NCBI GenBank assembly: GCA_947623455.1
Contig: OX392527.1
Coordinates: 11,776,001-11,840,000 of the forward strand
Direction: 5' to 3'
DNA length: 64,000 bases
Source of the DNA: Mimachlamys varia
Taxonomy: Eukaryota > Mollusca > Bivalvia > Pectinida > Pectinidae
Position numbers and translations under genes: made by a program. The first letter of the stretch is position 1. Every line of letters begins with the position of its first letter. Under the pieces are notes generated by a model. The model ran no database searches, was not told where the DNA came from, and saw nothing but the letters and a program-made list of their open reading frames with translations. Below are positions 26,970 to 38,894 of the stretch, one piece after another.

Positions 26970-27867
26970 TGAGAGATGGGTACAATGTTGGAGGGGTATA
27001 TTTACTGTACTAATTTTAGCTGTATAATCAATACATCCGCCAAAGATCTGCCGGAAGCATTACCATAAGTAAACGATCACACTAAATTAGCTTGATGGTG
27101 ATTGATTTTAACAGATTCGAAACCAAAAGTTCTATTTGTAGCAAAGTGACCATCAAAAATCAATAGTCATTGCCTTCAGTCTAATGTGTTTCTGATGGAG
27201 GTTAGAAAGATGTACACCTTCAATGTTACTCAGAAACAACAGGTTCCACTTGTCATCTGTCACTGACATCAATTCACATTTTAACATAATTGGTACTCTA
27301 TACATGTATGTTATCAAATCAACATTGAGGTCATATGAATCTTTCATGTCTCCCAATGCCAGACTTGGAACAACAAAATGAAAAACAAAGAGATTAAGTA
27401 CAGTGAATTTCAATCATACTAACATTGTGCCTTCAAATTTTAGACAAACTCTGAGACCAATTGAACCAGCTGTGTATCGGAACTGCTATATCAACATTCC
27501 TACTTTCCTCAACAAAGTGTTTTACCTGGAAGACACACATACATAAAGGCTAAACAGTCAGATTGGGATTTCAACCAAGGCAGATGCTTAATCAATTTTG
27601 CCACTTTCGAAGATATACAATTTTTTTTAGCCCAATATTTAGGATACTGTCAAATAATATTTTTTGGGAGGTCAGGATACACTTACTTTATTTTTTTAAA
27701 TGTTTATCTATTTTGAATTTAGTTAACTCAACTTCATGTCTGCATGCAGGTCAATAGACATGAATAATGTGAAACTTTAAAAATCTGCCAATTTCAGACA
27801 GGGTCTAATTCCTATTGTACCGGGTAATCCTGTTGTAATATTGCAGTTGGGATTGGACCGATTATTG
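26970..27867. other. Unique AT-rich spacer
   Basis: Nothing recognised. The open frames 27153-27413 (minus) and 27563-27757 (plus) have no familiar domain. Confidence 0.35.
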
Positions 27868-29735
27868 GAACGAGTATCACTGTCCTGGGTTTAAACCTTC
27901 AGAAGGGCATCACTAAGCAAGGCGAGTACCTTCAGAGGGTATAGTCACTGTCCTAGGTTTAAACCTTTATTAGGATATCACTAAGTAAGGCGAGTACCTT
28001 CAGAGGGTATAGTCACTGTCCTAGGTTTAAACCTTTATTAGGATATCACTAAGTAAGGCGAGTACCTTCAGAGGGTATAGTCACTGCATATGTCCTCTAG
28101 GTTTTAACCTTTATAAGGATATCACTAAGTAAGACGAGTACCTTCAGAGGGTATAGTCACTGCATATGTCCTCTAGGTTTTAACCTTTATTAGGATATCA
28201 CTAAGTAAGACGAGTACCTTCAGAGGGTAAAGTCACTGTCCTAGGTTTAAACCTTTATTAGGATATCACTAAGTAAGGCGAGTACCTTCAGAGGGTATAG
28301 TCACTGCATATGTCCTCTAGGTTTTAACCTTTATTAGGATATCACTAAGCAAGGCGAGTACCTTCAGAGGGTATAGTCACTGTCCTAGGTTTAAACCTTT
28401 ATTAGGATATCACTAAGCAAGGCGAGTACCTTCAGAGGGTATAGTCACTGTCCTAGGTTTAAACCTTTATTAGGATATCACTAAGCAAGGCGAGTACCTT
28501 CAGAGGGTATAGTCACTGTCCTGGGTTTAAATTAAGCCTGTACGTAATAGGCTATTACTGATCAAAATGAGTACTTTCAGAGGGTCAACACTGTCTGGGT
28601 TTTAACCTTCAGTAGGCTATCACTGATCAAGGCAAGTACCTTCAGAGGGTATAGTCACTGTCGGGGTTTAAACCACAGGCACTAGCCTCGTCTGTCAAAC
28701 ACCTATAATATTAACAAGGTTATGAACTACATCGGCCCGGCGACACGACCTAATTTCGGGAAACATGTGATTTTGACATAACCGCCCAAGATATCTTGCC
28801 GGGAGTGGTCTAGATCGACAGAGAAATAATTTCCCTTTCATTTGGTATATAATTTACTATGTATCATGCCATATGTTTTTTTGTAGATGACATGAAACAT
28901 CAGAAAACAGTCAAATTTCAGTTGGTCGGACACTGTGCTGTCCAAAGAAAACACGCAAAATCCCAAGTGGGTATCTCCTTACTCACGGCATGTACAAAGT
29001 TCAACATCAATACAGTGTAACTACAACAAAAAACAAACTTACTTGTGTGTTTAATCATGTCCTTATATTATCATGTTGGACACTGGAGACAAAAGTTCAA
29101 GCTAGTCAGAAAGCAGGCCATTTACTTCCATTTTGTTAAAATTTTGTGATCTCGGCGCTGATTGGCTTCCTATTTTAAACTGGCCAATCAGCGCCGAGAT
29201 CACAAATATTCAACAAAATGGAAATAAATGGCCTGCTTTCTGTCTGCCAGTCTCACTAGCTTGAACTTTTGTCTCCAGTGTAGTTCATAACCTTGTTAAT
29301 ATTATAGGTGTTTGACAGACGAGGCTAGTGCCTGTGTTTAAACCTTTAGTAGGCTATCACTGATCAAGGCGAGTCCTTCAGAGGGTATAGTCACTGTCCT
29401 AGGTTAAAACCTGTAGTAGGCTAACTTTAAATTAAGGTGAGTATACCTTCAGTCAGAAGGCCGTCACTGTCTTGGGCTTAAACCTTCAGTAGGCTATATA
29501 GCTACAACTGATCAAGGCGAGTAACTTCAGAGGGTCGTCAATGTTCTGGGGTTAAATTCTTCACTAATCAAGGCGAGTACATTCAGAGGGTCGTCACTGT
29601 TCTGGCTATCACTAATCAAGGTGAGTACCTTCAGAGGGTTTGTCTCTGTTCTGGCTATCACTAATCAAGGTGAGTACCTTCAGAGGGTCGTCACTGTTCT
29701 GGCTATCAAAAATCAGGGCGAGTACCTTAATCAGA
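27868..29735. repeat. ~68-75-bp minisatellite, interrupted by a TIR element
   Basis: The unit contains TCACTGTCCTAGGTTTAAAC, CTTTATTAGGATATCACTAA and GGCGAGTACCTTCAGAGGGT. A longer variant has GCATATGTCCTC inserted. About 11 copies precede the inserted element (28674-29336). After it, copies are shorter and diverged, ending near 29735. Confidence 0.9.
28674..29336. mobile_element. ~662-bp non-autonomous transposon, perfect 56-57-bp TIRs, 9-bp target duplication
   Basis: The termini ACAGGCACTAGCCTCGTCTG... (to 28730) and their exact reverse complement (29280-29336) match over 56-57 bases without a mismatch. GTTTAAACC is present at 28666-28674 and 29336-29344, directly outside the TIRs, as a 9-bp target duplication. 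The target is the consensus of the surrounding minisatellite. The interior has no transposase frame. It contains a second, 200-bp fold-back (29081-29280) that abuts the right TIR. A 9-bp duplication with long TIRs is typical of Mutator-like elements; the superfamily is inference. Perfect TIRs suggest recent activity. Confidence 0.85.
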
Positions 29736-29914
29736 CCATGACTTATCAAGGCAAATGACCAGGGCCAATATAGCAAGAAATGAAATAAAACATGCAATGA
29801 AAGAGAAAACATACTGATATTTGTCATAGAACCAAAGTTTACAAAAATAGCCCAACATGTCTTTGACATAACATGTTACTTCTATTATAGTATGGAGTAA
29901 TGAAAAATAGCCTC

Positions 29915-30008
29915 CTTCCACCGGGGTTCGAGCTATATAGCTGGCTACTTTTTGAATTCAGTCTCTAGTATATATATAGCCAGATACTCTACTGCCTGAG
30001 CTGACTAT
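29915..30008 (-). mobile_element. tRNA-like sequence (SINE head or tRNA pseudogene)
   Basis: On minus, an A-box-like GTCAGCTCAGGCAGTAGAGT is followed about 50 bases later by a B-box-like GCTCGAACCCCGG. Between them lies a stem-capable CTGGCTATATA...TAGCCAG segment. Spacing and order fit a tRNA-derived RNA polymerase III promoter. The acceptor stem does not pair convincingly and no anticodon can be assigned, so a functional tRNA is unlikely. Confidence 0.4.
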
Positions 30009-32201
30009 CACTAAAGGGAAATTGCCACTAGTCGAGGCTAGTAATAAAGCGGCCTGTAATTCTACTACATTACATTTATCAAAAACAACTTTTCTGGAAG
30101 ACAACATGAATTTTAAGATGAGCAAATAGTATGCGAGTATGTATGCATAATAGAAATAGAGCTATCCAAATCTCTGAGTGTGTCTAATATTTTGAATAAA
30201 CCCGGATCCTAAATCCAATATGTGTAGGTTTATAATTTTCTGAGATTCTTTCCAACGATCGTTAACAACAATAGCATAGTGAACATATCGGCACATTATG
30301 ATTAGTGATTACTCAGGTGATTATTGACCACAATGACAGCTCGACTCCATGGCTTCATATACGAGATGTCGAAACTAATTCTTGGTTCATTCTATATAAA
30401 TAAAGATAATCGAAATCGTTAACGAAATGATGTCACTGCTGTGATTAAGAATGGAAACCATATCTGATAGGCCTCGAACACCAAAACATCACAACAATGA
30501 CCTGCCTCCTTTGACAGGTCACGGGAGTGCGGTTCGTGTTCTAGGTGATATTTTTAAGAATATGGAAACAAAATTCACCATAAAAATCTGCCTTTGTCCC
30601 GTAGATAAGGCATGCCTCAATTTCTAGTTCCGTCTGGCCTCAACAGCGACGATTGGAAGTCAGGTTTAGTCGTAGACCGCCACCGAATACCAATAGTGGT
30701 TCAGGCATTCTCATTCTGATCGATCTATGAAAACATGGACGAAATTTCCTGTGAAGAATTAATGACGTCATCAAAACGTGTGTTCCTTGCTGTAGCCAAA
30801 ACAGAAATCGATATTCCCCAGTTTTCATCACGAAACCGGATGAATCATTTTCAGCGAATTAAATACAATTTCCTGATATCCATAAAACTGTAATGATATC
30901 TATTCTATCTGTTTCATCTGTTTAGTGACGATGAGTCAGTCCTGATTCAAGTCTTGCTTTCAATGCAATATCTGATCATGAGCGTGTATCCTACATGTAT
31001 GCAGTAGGCCTAGTAGATTTCTATATCTCTGCATGACACAATGTATAAACAATAATTAATAAAAAAATATTTCATTTGGTTTACTCAAGACTTCGTTTTT
31101 GTGATATTTGGGTTTTTTATTTGTGTTCAACTGTTTAACGTTAGCCTTATACGACACGCGCATTTCCCCTCAAACTCTTACACCTCGGGACTTGGTCTTC
31201 TGTGAGTCATTAGGTTACAAGTATATATGTGTCAATCGACTGAAGCATGGTTCATGGATTTCAATTAAAGTATTACCAAAGGTATATTGCATATAGGATA
31301 TGTAACCGATTGCATTCATACCGGCATAAAAATTGGGGGGGGGAAACGCTGTCCAATCCATGTATTTACATTTTTACTATTGAACAATTGTTTAGTTTAA
31401 TATTTCTTGATTCTAATGGTCATTCGTAAATGAGTAAAATTGGCGCCAATAATTGACCGTAGTCTTTTGAGCGTTTGACACAGGAGCGTTCTCCATGTTA
31501 CCCGAAGCGGAGTGACAAGGTTCGCATTGAGCAAGATTAATATATATTACGCCAACAGTTCTAGACCGGGTTATCCGTCATAATTAATATGTATACATGT
31601 ACATTCAGAGGGAAAATAACACTTTTAAATGGCTTTTTTGAGCTCTTCCTTCGGCCTTCGATGAAATCATCAGATCTTTAAAAACAGGAACAGATAAGCA
31701 GATTCCAAAGTTGAAAATGCAATATTTTAGGGTCCAAAATCGAGAGTCTCCCTCCTAAATAGGGAGGATTCTCAAGTATGCATTAACGGCCTTTGAAGTA
31801 TCTTAACAGGCAAAAAATCAGTTAAGTTCATGTTTGAAAAGACAATCAAATGTGACTGTACACGTGCGAATTCGATCACAGAGTCAGAACCAGTTATCAG
31901 TTTAAAACACGGTCTTAGATTAATCTGAGTCCGTGGTTTAAAACAAAACGGGAAAATAAACAAATTAGAAAACTATTTCACGTGTTGATTGGCCTAATTA
32001 TTTCGTATTATTTCCACAAATAATACTACAGAAGTAACTTTTAAATTAACTTGTAAGTATAGAAGTCAAACTGGCAATGGAATGTTCATTGTCAGACAGT
32101 TTGTTGGTTTCTCATATATCGTTCTAAGTATCGTATCGCCAACCCCCTTGCGATACACAACTCTATAATGGTTTTGTGTGGATTATCATCATATATTTGC
32201 A
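30009..32201. other. Unique spacer
   Basis: Mixed-composition sequence with a less AT-rich patch at 30350-30830. The 63-residue minus frame 30640-30831 and the plus frames 31108-31296 and 31247-31429 show no recognised motif. A palindrome at 31901-31942 is listed separately. Confidence 0.35.
31901..31942. repeat. 42-nt palindrome, CACGG...CCGTG family
   Basis: TTTAAAACACGGTCTTAGAT is followed at once by its near-inverse TAATCTGAGTCCGTGGTTTA, giving an almost loopless hairpin. A related palindrome with the same CACGG-(A/T)CTTAGAT core is at 61185-61220. Confidence 0.7.
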
Positions 32202-32247
32202 TAGTCCGAAGGGTTCCAACTCTCTGACCCGCTAGATATTGGGACGG
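32202..32247. repeat. Solo terminal repeat of the 32.8-kb MITE family
   Basis: TAGTCCGAAGGGTTCCAACT and the following CTCTGACCCGCTAGATATT closely match the termini of the element at 32761-32996. No partner end was found nearby, so this is a solo end or a truncated copy. Confidence 0.65.
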
Positions 32248-32581
32248 CTAGCGTTTATGTACAGTGAATTATACTAATTTTGAATTTAAGATTGATCATA
32301 GCACAAAAAAAAACAAGCACGCTAACAAAAATAAGCCTATGCATTTTGAATTTTATGTTTTGCTATGAGTTCCTTTTTCCAAAAATCGACTCGAGAAAAA
32401 CGCGAGCCTGTCTAATGAGAAACAATGAAAGAGTCTAGTCTTTATTCTACAACGACTTAACTGGATTTTTTTCAGGAATGTGAGATCTTCCGCGGCTTTT
32501 AGTTTCCCGATTCTGATTGTCATTCGTACAAGATTATCAATCAAACACTTCCGTGTCATAATCTTAATACCAAAATATATT

Positions 32582-32684
32582 AGGTTAAATTGTCCGTTGT
32601 TTTACAAACGAAATCTTACCTCGAGTTCCTCCAGGTTAAATTGTCCGTTGTTTTACAAACGACATCTTAATCTCGAGTTCCTCC
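32582..32684. repeat. 51-bp tandem duplication
   Basis: Two copies of AGGTTAAATTGTCCGTTGTT, TTACAAACGAAATCTTA and CTCGAGTTCCTCC lie in tandem with two or three differences. Confidence 0.9.
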
Positions 32685-32709
32685 TCTTTTAGAGCACGTG
32701 TTTTGACTT

Positions 32710-35262
32710 CAAGGCATGGCTGGTGTTCTTTGTGATTTCGTAATTCTCCATCCTTTGGTTTAGTCCGAAGGGTTCTGACTCGCTGACCCGCTAAATAATT
32801 TGACGACAGGAAATGGATGGCGACAGTTGGTTTACATGTGATCGAAAATGTTTCATATTATAAAACACGGCTTAAAAGGCGACCCGTGCACGGGTCGGTA
32901 AAATTTCCACTTTTTTACTAGGGAGGAATTCGGACTCTCGCACCCGCCTGTCGTCAAAATAGTAAGCGGGTCAGAGAGTCAGAACCCTTCGGTCTACCTT
33001 TGGTTGCGACAACGTTCCAGTGATTTCGAAATTCTCCATCCCTTGGTTGCGACAAAGTTCCCGTGATTTCGCAAAATCTCCAGCCATTGGTTGCGACAAA
33101 GTTCCCATGATTTCGCAATTCTCCAGCCATTGGTTGCGACACAGTTCCCGTGATTTCGCAATTCCCATTCATTTGTTGGGACAACGTTCCAGTGATTTCG
33201 CAATTCTCTATCCCTTGGTTGCGACAAAGTTCCCATGATTTCGCAATTCTCCAGCCATTGGTTGCGACACAGTTCCCGTGATTTCGCAATTCTCCAGCCA
33301 TTTGTTGTGACAACGTTCCAGTGATTTCGCAATTCTCCATCCCTTGGTTGCGACAAAGTTCCCGTGATTTCGCAATTCTCCATCCCTTTGTTTCGACAAA
33401 GTTCCCATGATTTCGCAATTCTCCCGTGATTGGTTGTGACAGCGTTCCAGTGATTTCGCAATTCTCCATTCTTTGGTTGCGAACGTTCCAGTGATTTCGC
33501 AATTCTCCATCCCTTGGTTGCGACACAGTTCCAGTGATTTCGCAATTCTCCAGCCATTGGTTGCGACAAAGTTCCAGTGATTTCTCAATTCTCCAGCCAT
33601 TTGTTGTGACAGCGTTCCAGTGATTTCGTAATTCTCCATCCCTTGGTTGCGACACAGTTCCCGTGATTTCGCAATTCTCCATCCCTTTGTTTCGACAAAG
33701 TTCCCATGATTTCGCAATTCTCCCGTGATTGGTTGCGACAAAGTTCCAGTGATTTCGCAATTCTCCATTCTTTGGTTGCGAACGTTCCAGTGATTTCGCA
33801 ATTCTCCATCCCTTGGTTGCGACACAGTTCCCGTGATTTCGCAATTCTCCAGCCATTGGTTGCGACAAAGTTCCCGTGATTTCGCAATTCTCCATCCCTT
33901 GGTTGCGACACAGTTCCCGTGATTTCTCAATTCTCCAGCCATTTGTTGTGACAGCGTTCCAGTGATTTCGTAATTCTCCATCCCTTGGTTGCGAAACAGT
34001 TCCCGTGATTTCGCAATTCTCCAGCCATTTGTTGTGACAGCGTTCCAGTGATTTCGTAATTCTCCATCCCTTGGTTGCGACAAAGTTCCCGTGATTTCGC
34101 AATTCTCCATCCCTTGTTTTCGACAAAGTTCCCATGATTTCGCAATTCTCCCGTGATTGGTTGCGACAAAGTTCCAGTGATTTCGCAATTCTCCATTCTT
34201 TGGTTGCGAACGTTCCAGTGATTTCGCAATTCTCCATCCCTTGGTTGCGACAAAGTTCCCGTGATTTCGCGATTCTCCAGCCATTGGTTGCGACAAAGTT
34301 CCCGTGATTTCGCAATTCTCCATCCCTTGGTTTCGACAAAGTTCCCATGATTTCGCAATTCTCCATTCTTTGGTTGCGAACGTTCCAGTGATTTCGCAAT
34401 TCTCCATCCCTTGGTTGCGAACATTCCAGTGATTTCGCAATTCTCCATTCCTTGGTTGCGAACATTCCAGTGATTTCTCAATTCTCCAGCCATTCTTTGG
34501 TTGCGAACATTCCAGTGATTTCGCAATTCTCCATCCCTTGGTTGCGACACAGTTCCCGTGATTTCGCAATTCTCCATCCCTTGGTTGCGACACAGTTCCC
34601 GTGATTTCGCAAATCTCCATCCCTTGGTTGCGACACAGTTCCCGTGATTTCGCAATTCTCCATCCCTTGGTTGCGACACAGTTCCCGTGATTTCGCAATT
34701 CTCCATCCCTTGGTTGCGACACAGTTCCCGTGATTTCGCAATTCTCCATCCCTTGGTTGCGACACAGTTCCCGTGATTTCGCAATTCTCCATCCCTTGGT
34801 TGCGACAAAGTTCTAGTGATTTCGTAAAATCTCCAGCCTTTGGTTGCGACAAAGTTCCAGTGATTTCGTAATTCTCCAGCCTTTGGTTGCGACAAAGTTC
34901 CAGTGATTTCGCAATTCTCCATCCCTTGGTTGCGACACAGTTCCCGTGATTTCGCAATTCTCCATCCCTTGGTTGCGACAAAGTTCCCGTGATTTCGCAA
35001 TTCTCCATCCCTTGGTGGCGACACAGTTCCCGTGATTTCGCAATTCTCCATCCCTTGGTTGCGACACAGTTCCCGTGATTTCGCAATTCTCCATCCCTTG
35101 GTTGCGACACAGTTCCCGTGATTTTGCAATTCTCCATCCCTTGGTTGCGACACAGTTCCCATTGATTTCGTAATTCTCCATCCCTTGGTTGCGACACAGT
35201 TCCCCTGATTTCGCAATTCTCCATCCTTTGGTTGCGACAACGTTCCAGTGACTTCTTGATTC
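32710..35262. repeat. 43-bp minisatellite, ~52 copies
   Basis: The unit is TTGGTTGCGACACAGTTCCC, GTGATTTCGCAATTCTCCA and TCCC. Variants include AGCCA for ATCCC and AACGTTCCAG for CACAGTTCCC. A single unit (about 32710-32760) is cut off from the main array by a MITE. The minus-strand unit has no stop codon in any frame. Because 43 is not a multiple of 3, translation cycles through all three frames every 43 residues, giving frames of up to 513 residues (33208-34749) with NCEITGT/ELRNHGN/RIAKSRE motifs. I do not call these genes. Confidence 0.94.
32761..32996. mobile_element. 236-bp MITE with ~50-bp TIRs and 9-bp target duplication
   Basis: The left end TAGTCCGAAGGGTTCTGACT... and the inverted right end ...GTCAGAACCCTTCGGTCTA match over about 50 bases with five or so mismatches, down to a shared TTTGACGACAGG. 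CCTTTGGTT flanks both sides exactly (32752-32760 and 32997-33005). The insertion split one 43-bp minisatellite unit. The 9-bp duplication points to a Mutator-like source; there is no coding capacity. Confidence 0.85.
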
Positions 35263-35539
35263 GGCACTGTCCAGTCGCTCTTTAATCATATCACAGAGGT
35301 GCCGACTGAGATTCAACAATGATCATCATCAGCCGTTTTATTCGCCTTTTTGTTTTGTTATAGAAAAACATTGATAATCGAAATATCTATATGTGTAATT
35401 TACTAATTCAATATTGGTTAAAAAATACTGGATTTTAATTTGAATATAACACATATCTAACGAAAACGAGTGAGAGTCTGTGCTAGGGTTTTAACCATCT
35501 CTTTTGTTTTTTATAATTTTAGAAGCGCAAGACGCGTGT

Positions 35540-36590
35540 CTGTGGCGAATATGAAGTTTGTCTCGGCTTGCTATACTAGTCCTTCACTGACAACCACAGC
35601 GATACTACAGACTCTGTACATGTACAACATGATAAACTGACCATGTTGTCATATACAAAGGTAAATCTGAAATCCGTTAAGATAGCTATCATCAAACGAT
35701 ATGCCAGTGATTTTAGTGCTACCACAGGTCTCCCAACACCTGCTGCTCCATCATCTAGCTTTTCCGAGGGGCAAGATCTCCATATGAGAGAACTGACACA
35801 CGGTTTACTATAGACTCATACTAATAGCGTCATTTACACCAGAATCCTTGAACCAGATGAGTGGTAACATGCGCTACACCTCCTACGTGATAGAACACCT
35901 ACGTGGCTGAGCAAACTTAAAGATCGACAAAAAGAAGTACACTACACATAAGTCATCCGATCCATTCTCTGGCTCTCAGCAGACAACAGATAACGGGGAA
36001 GTCTTCCTCTTTTTTCGAGGCAAAGGCAAATGTCCTTAAGGCACAAAACAAACACCTATTGTTTTGACAAGAGATAATCAGGACTGGTAACAAAAACCTT
36101 GCCAATTTTTTAATTTCACTTTTCAGATATATTGACGATGTGTTGTCTATAACAACAAGAAGTTTGCTGACCACGTCGAGCGTATATATTCTTCTGAACT
36201 TGAAATAAAGGACACAACATACTCTCCTACATCAGCTGCTTACCTCGATCTCTACTTAAACTACGATCAACATGGACAGCTTACCACTAAGCTATACGAT
36301 AAACGTGATGATTTAATTTTCCGATCGTGAACTTTCCATTTCTTGAGAGTAACATCCCTGTTTCTCCAACTATGGTGTTTACATGTCACAGTTTATTCGA
36401 TATTCTAGAGCTTGCTCTAGGCATCGTGATTTCCGTGATCGATGCCGACTTCTGACAAACAAACTAATTACACAAGTATTCGAGAGATGCAGTTTGATCA
36501 GAACTATTGGCAAGTTTTATGGTCGACATCTTTGTCTCATTGAGAAACAATCTGTATCTTTAAGTGATATGAAAATGGAAGTTTTTTAGT
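35540..36590 (+). pseudogene. Decayed reverse-transcriptase relic (retroelement)
   Basis: Conceptual plus-strand translation, with several frame changes, recovers parts of a retroelement polyprotein. There is an upstream KFVSACYTSPSLTTTAILQ-type block near 35551. A RYIDDVLS box with the YIDD catalytic signature lies near 36126. Next come an SSELEIKDTTYSPTSAAYLD block and an LYDKRDD block near 36295. A final 68-codon open piece with MSQFIRYSRACSRHRDFRDR runs from 36383 to 36589. Stops and frameshifts separate the pieces, and the palm region before YIDD is largely missing. The family occurs widely in cnidarian and mollusc genomes. I cannot say whether it is Penelope-like or another non-LTR type. 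Confidence 0.7.
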
Positions 36591-38894
36591 ATGCTCATTA
36601 GTGTGTTTAATTGTTGTGATTGACTTTGATACTAAGTTCTCGTTTGAGAACTTGATGTTTACTTTGATGTGACAAAGATTTACATGGCGGATGTCATCGA
36701 GGAAGCAGAAGACGCTTACTCTTCTGGAACACCTGGTCTTATTCTCTTGTGATTTTTACAAGAGTCTCCATGTAAATCTTTCTTTTGTTCCTATTTTGCC
36801 TCTAGTTCAATCGATTTAGAGTTCAGAATATGGTTTTGTTGACGATTTGGTATTCTCTGATTTTTTTTTTACATGACGCTGACCAATCCATGTTGGCACA
36901 TTTGCCACTCATAAATTAACGCTTCTCTGCTTCATTAATAGTTTTTAAATCATCTATTGCAATTTCTCTACTTCTAATTCTTTAACTGAAATCTCAGCTT
37001 CATAGAGGTAACAGAACGTTGTTGACCGGCTGAAGGGCTTGTTTGTGGATGTTTTTTTTAATATTTAAGTTTCATCAATGACAATAGCAGTCAATTAAAT
37101 TATCGACTCAGCAATGGACACTTTTGTTTTACAACTGCTGTCAAAATCTGCAGATATTTGTCCCTGACATAGGCATTGGTGTCATGCAAGCCATCCAAGA
37201 ATAAACACGCATGACCTTAGTTTGGTCACGTACACCATCATGAACAGCTCCTCTTATAGTAAACGGATCAAATACAGGAATTCGGTTAGCGATCTCCAAT
37301 GTGAGGAGTCCTCCTCTGCATCCTCAGTAATGTAGCAAGACTCTAAATCGCTTTTACAGAACTGGATAATGACCAAGGAGGTGGCAGATGTACAGGTATC
37401 TCTGGCATATGTTGCTATACAGGTATGTTATTTGAACAATTTTTATATATAGGTTCTAGAAGATCAGTCCAAGGTTTTTTCAAGATATTATGTAAAATTT
37501 TAAGGGCTGTTTATAATCGAAAGTTTTTTTAGGTCTTCTGATCTTGGCTCAAGTGACTAATAAGTGATAACAATTTCTCATATGTGAGTTAGTAATTGGT
37601 AGTAGATGATCTTTATTGGTTTTCAGATCAAAAGGTTAAAGGTCATGGGATGCAATGCAGGAACCCTTTTACAATCTGTGGCAGCTCAATATCTTGAGAA
37701 CTCTATGAAAAAAATGGGATCTCCAATTTTAAACAAATACCAATGTGTCTAAACTTTTAGCCATTAAATCTTTGGATAATTAGACCAAAATTCTGAGTGC
37801 ATACATTCATAATTGTGTTAACACGTTGCAATGAATGCATTGAATATTGATCAAGCACTGTTACCGACAGCATGACCTAAGTACAGTACATGATAAAGAG
37901 CTGGGGGAGGGGGCTTTCATGGCCTAAAATGACTCAAATTTAATGGAAAATTTAAAGAAATTTGATAGAAATGATTTTACTATCTACCATTAATCATATT
38001 TTGTGAAACAGAATAAAGAAAAGTTTCATTTCTTTTAGGCCAATAAACTTAAGCTCTACTATCCTAACATACCACAAACAGTAGTTTCAGTACTGATATC
38101 TTTAAGGAAAAATGGTTAGTATTAAATTGATAAATCTGTGCAATTACTGAAGAATTATCTCCCTTGTCAGCAATTTTTTTCTTTTTCATGTATCTCCAAA
38201 TGTCCACCAGTACTTATTCCTGAATATTGATTTTAGCATTAAGAAAACATTAAAAATAAAAACACCTTTCAAAATTGTTATTGTTAAAAGTTTTACTTTT
38301 TACACAAACAGTTTGCATATAAACATATATATCAATGATGTGAATTCTAGTACATGTCATTGTTTCATATTCCAAACACAATTGGATGTCGATGTTCCAC
38401 ATTCTCGTAACAATGTCACATATCCTTTTAATTGATGCAGGCACATGTACAGGTATGCATATATTGCCAAATTGCATTTGTGACAAAAATATTGAGCTTC
38501 ATATCTATTATATATATAAAAATATAGATATATGTTCCTGTGATATTTCAGATGTAACTGCATAACCTGTCAGATTCAGCTCACAAACTTCCTCTGAAGA
38601 ATAAATGGTAATTAAACCTGTTTCACATCAATCAAGTGTATAAAAACCATACATTCAAGCTTTTGGATTCCATTAATAAAGTATGAACATACCTTACATC
38701 TCATACTTAACAAAACACACAAAAATAAATAGCTACATATGACAATTTGTTGCCAGGTGGCTGCTTTGATTTTCACTGAAGTATTCCAAAACATTATGCG
38801 CATATGAAATACTGTCAGCTTAAAAATATCACTGTAAAGTACTTCAAAAAGAACATGATGGAGCGTATCACACAATAATGCATAAAACAGCGAA
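36591..38894. other. Spacer downstream of TAB1, with retroelement 3' tail and dispersed-repeat scraps
   Basis: About 36600-36900 probably continues the non-coding tail of the preceding retroelement relic. Around 37440-37560 (GGTCTTCTGATCTTGGCTCA followed by AGTGACTAATAAG) resembles the dispersed family also found at 51.1 kb. The part next to 38894 is probably the TAB1 3'UTR on minus; an AATAAA on minus near 37607 is one possible signal. Confidence 0.35.

Noticed and set aside
29915..30008. Functional tRNA gene on minus
   Set aside because: A- and B-box-like motifs are present, but the acceptor stem does not pair and no anticodon loop can be placed. Listed instead as a tRNA-like SINE or pseudogene.
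30640..30831. 63-codon minus frame in a less AT-rich patch
   Set aside because: No similarity recognised and no exon context; too short to support.
33208..34749. 513-codon open frame on minus (and several overlapping 250-500-codon frames)
   Set aside because: All three minus frames are open through the 43-bp array and the residues cycle with the unit. No non-repeat domain is present.
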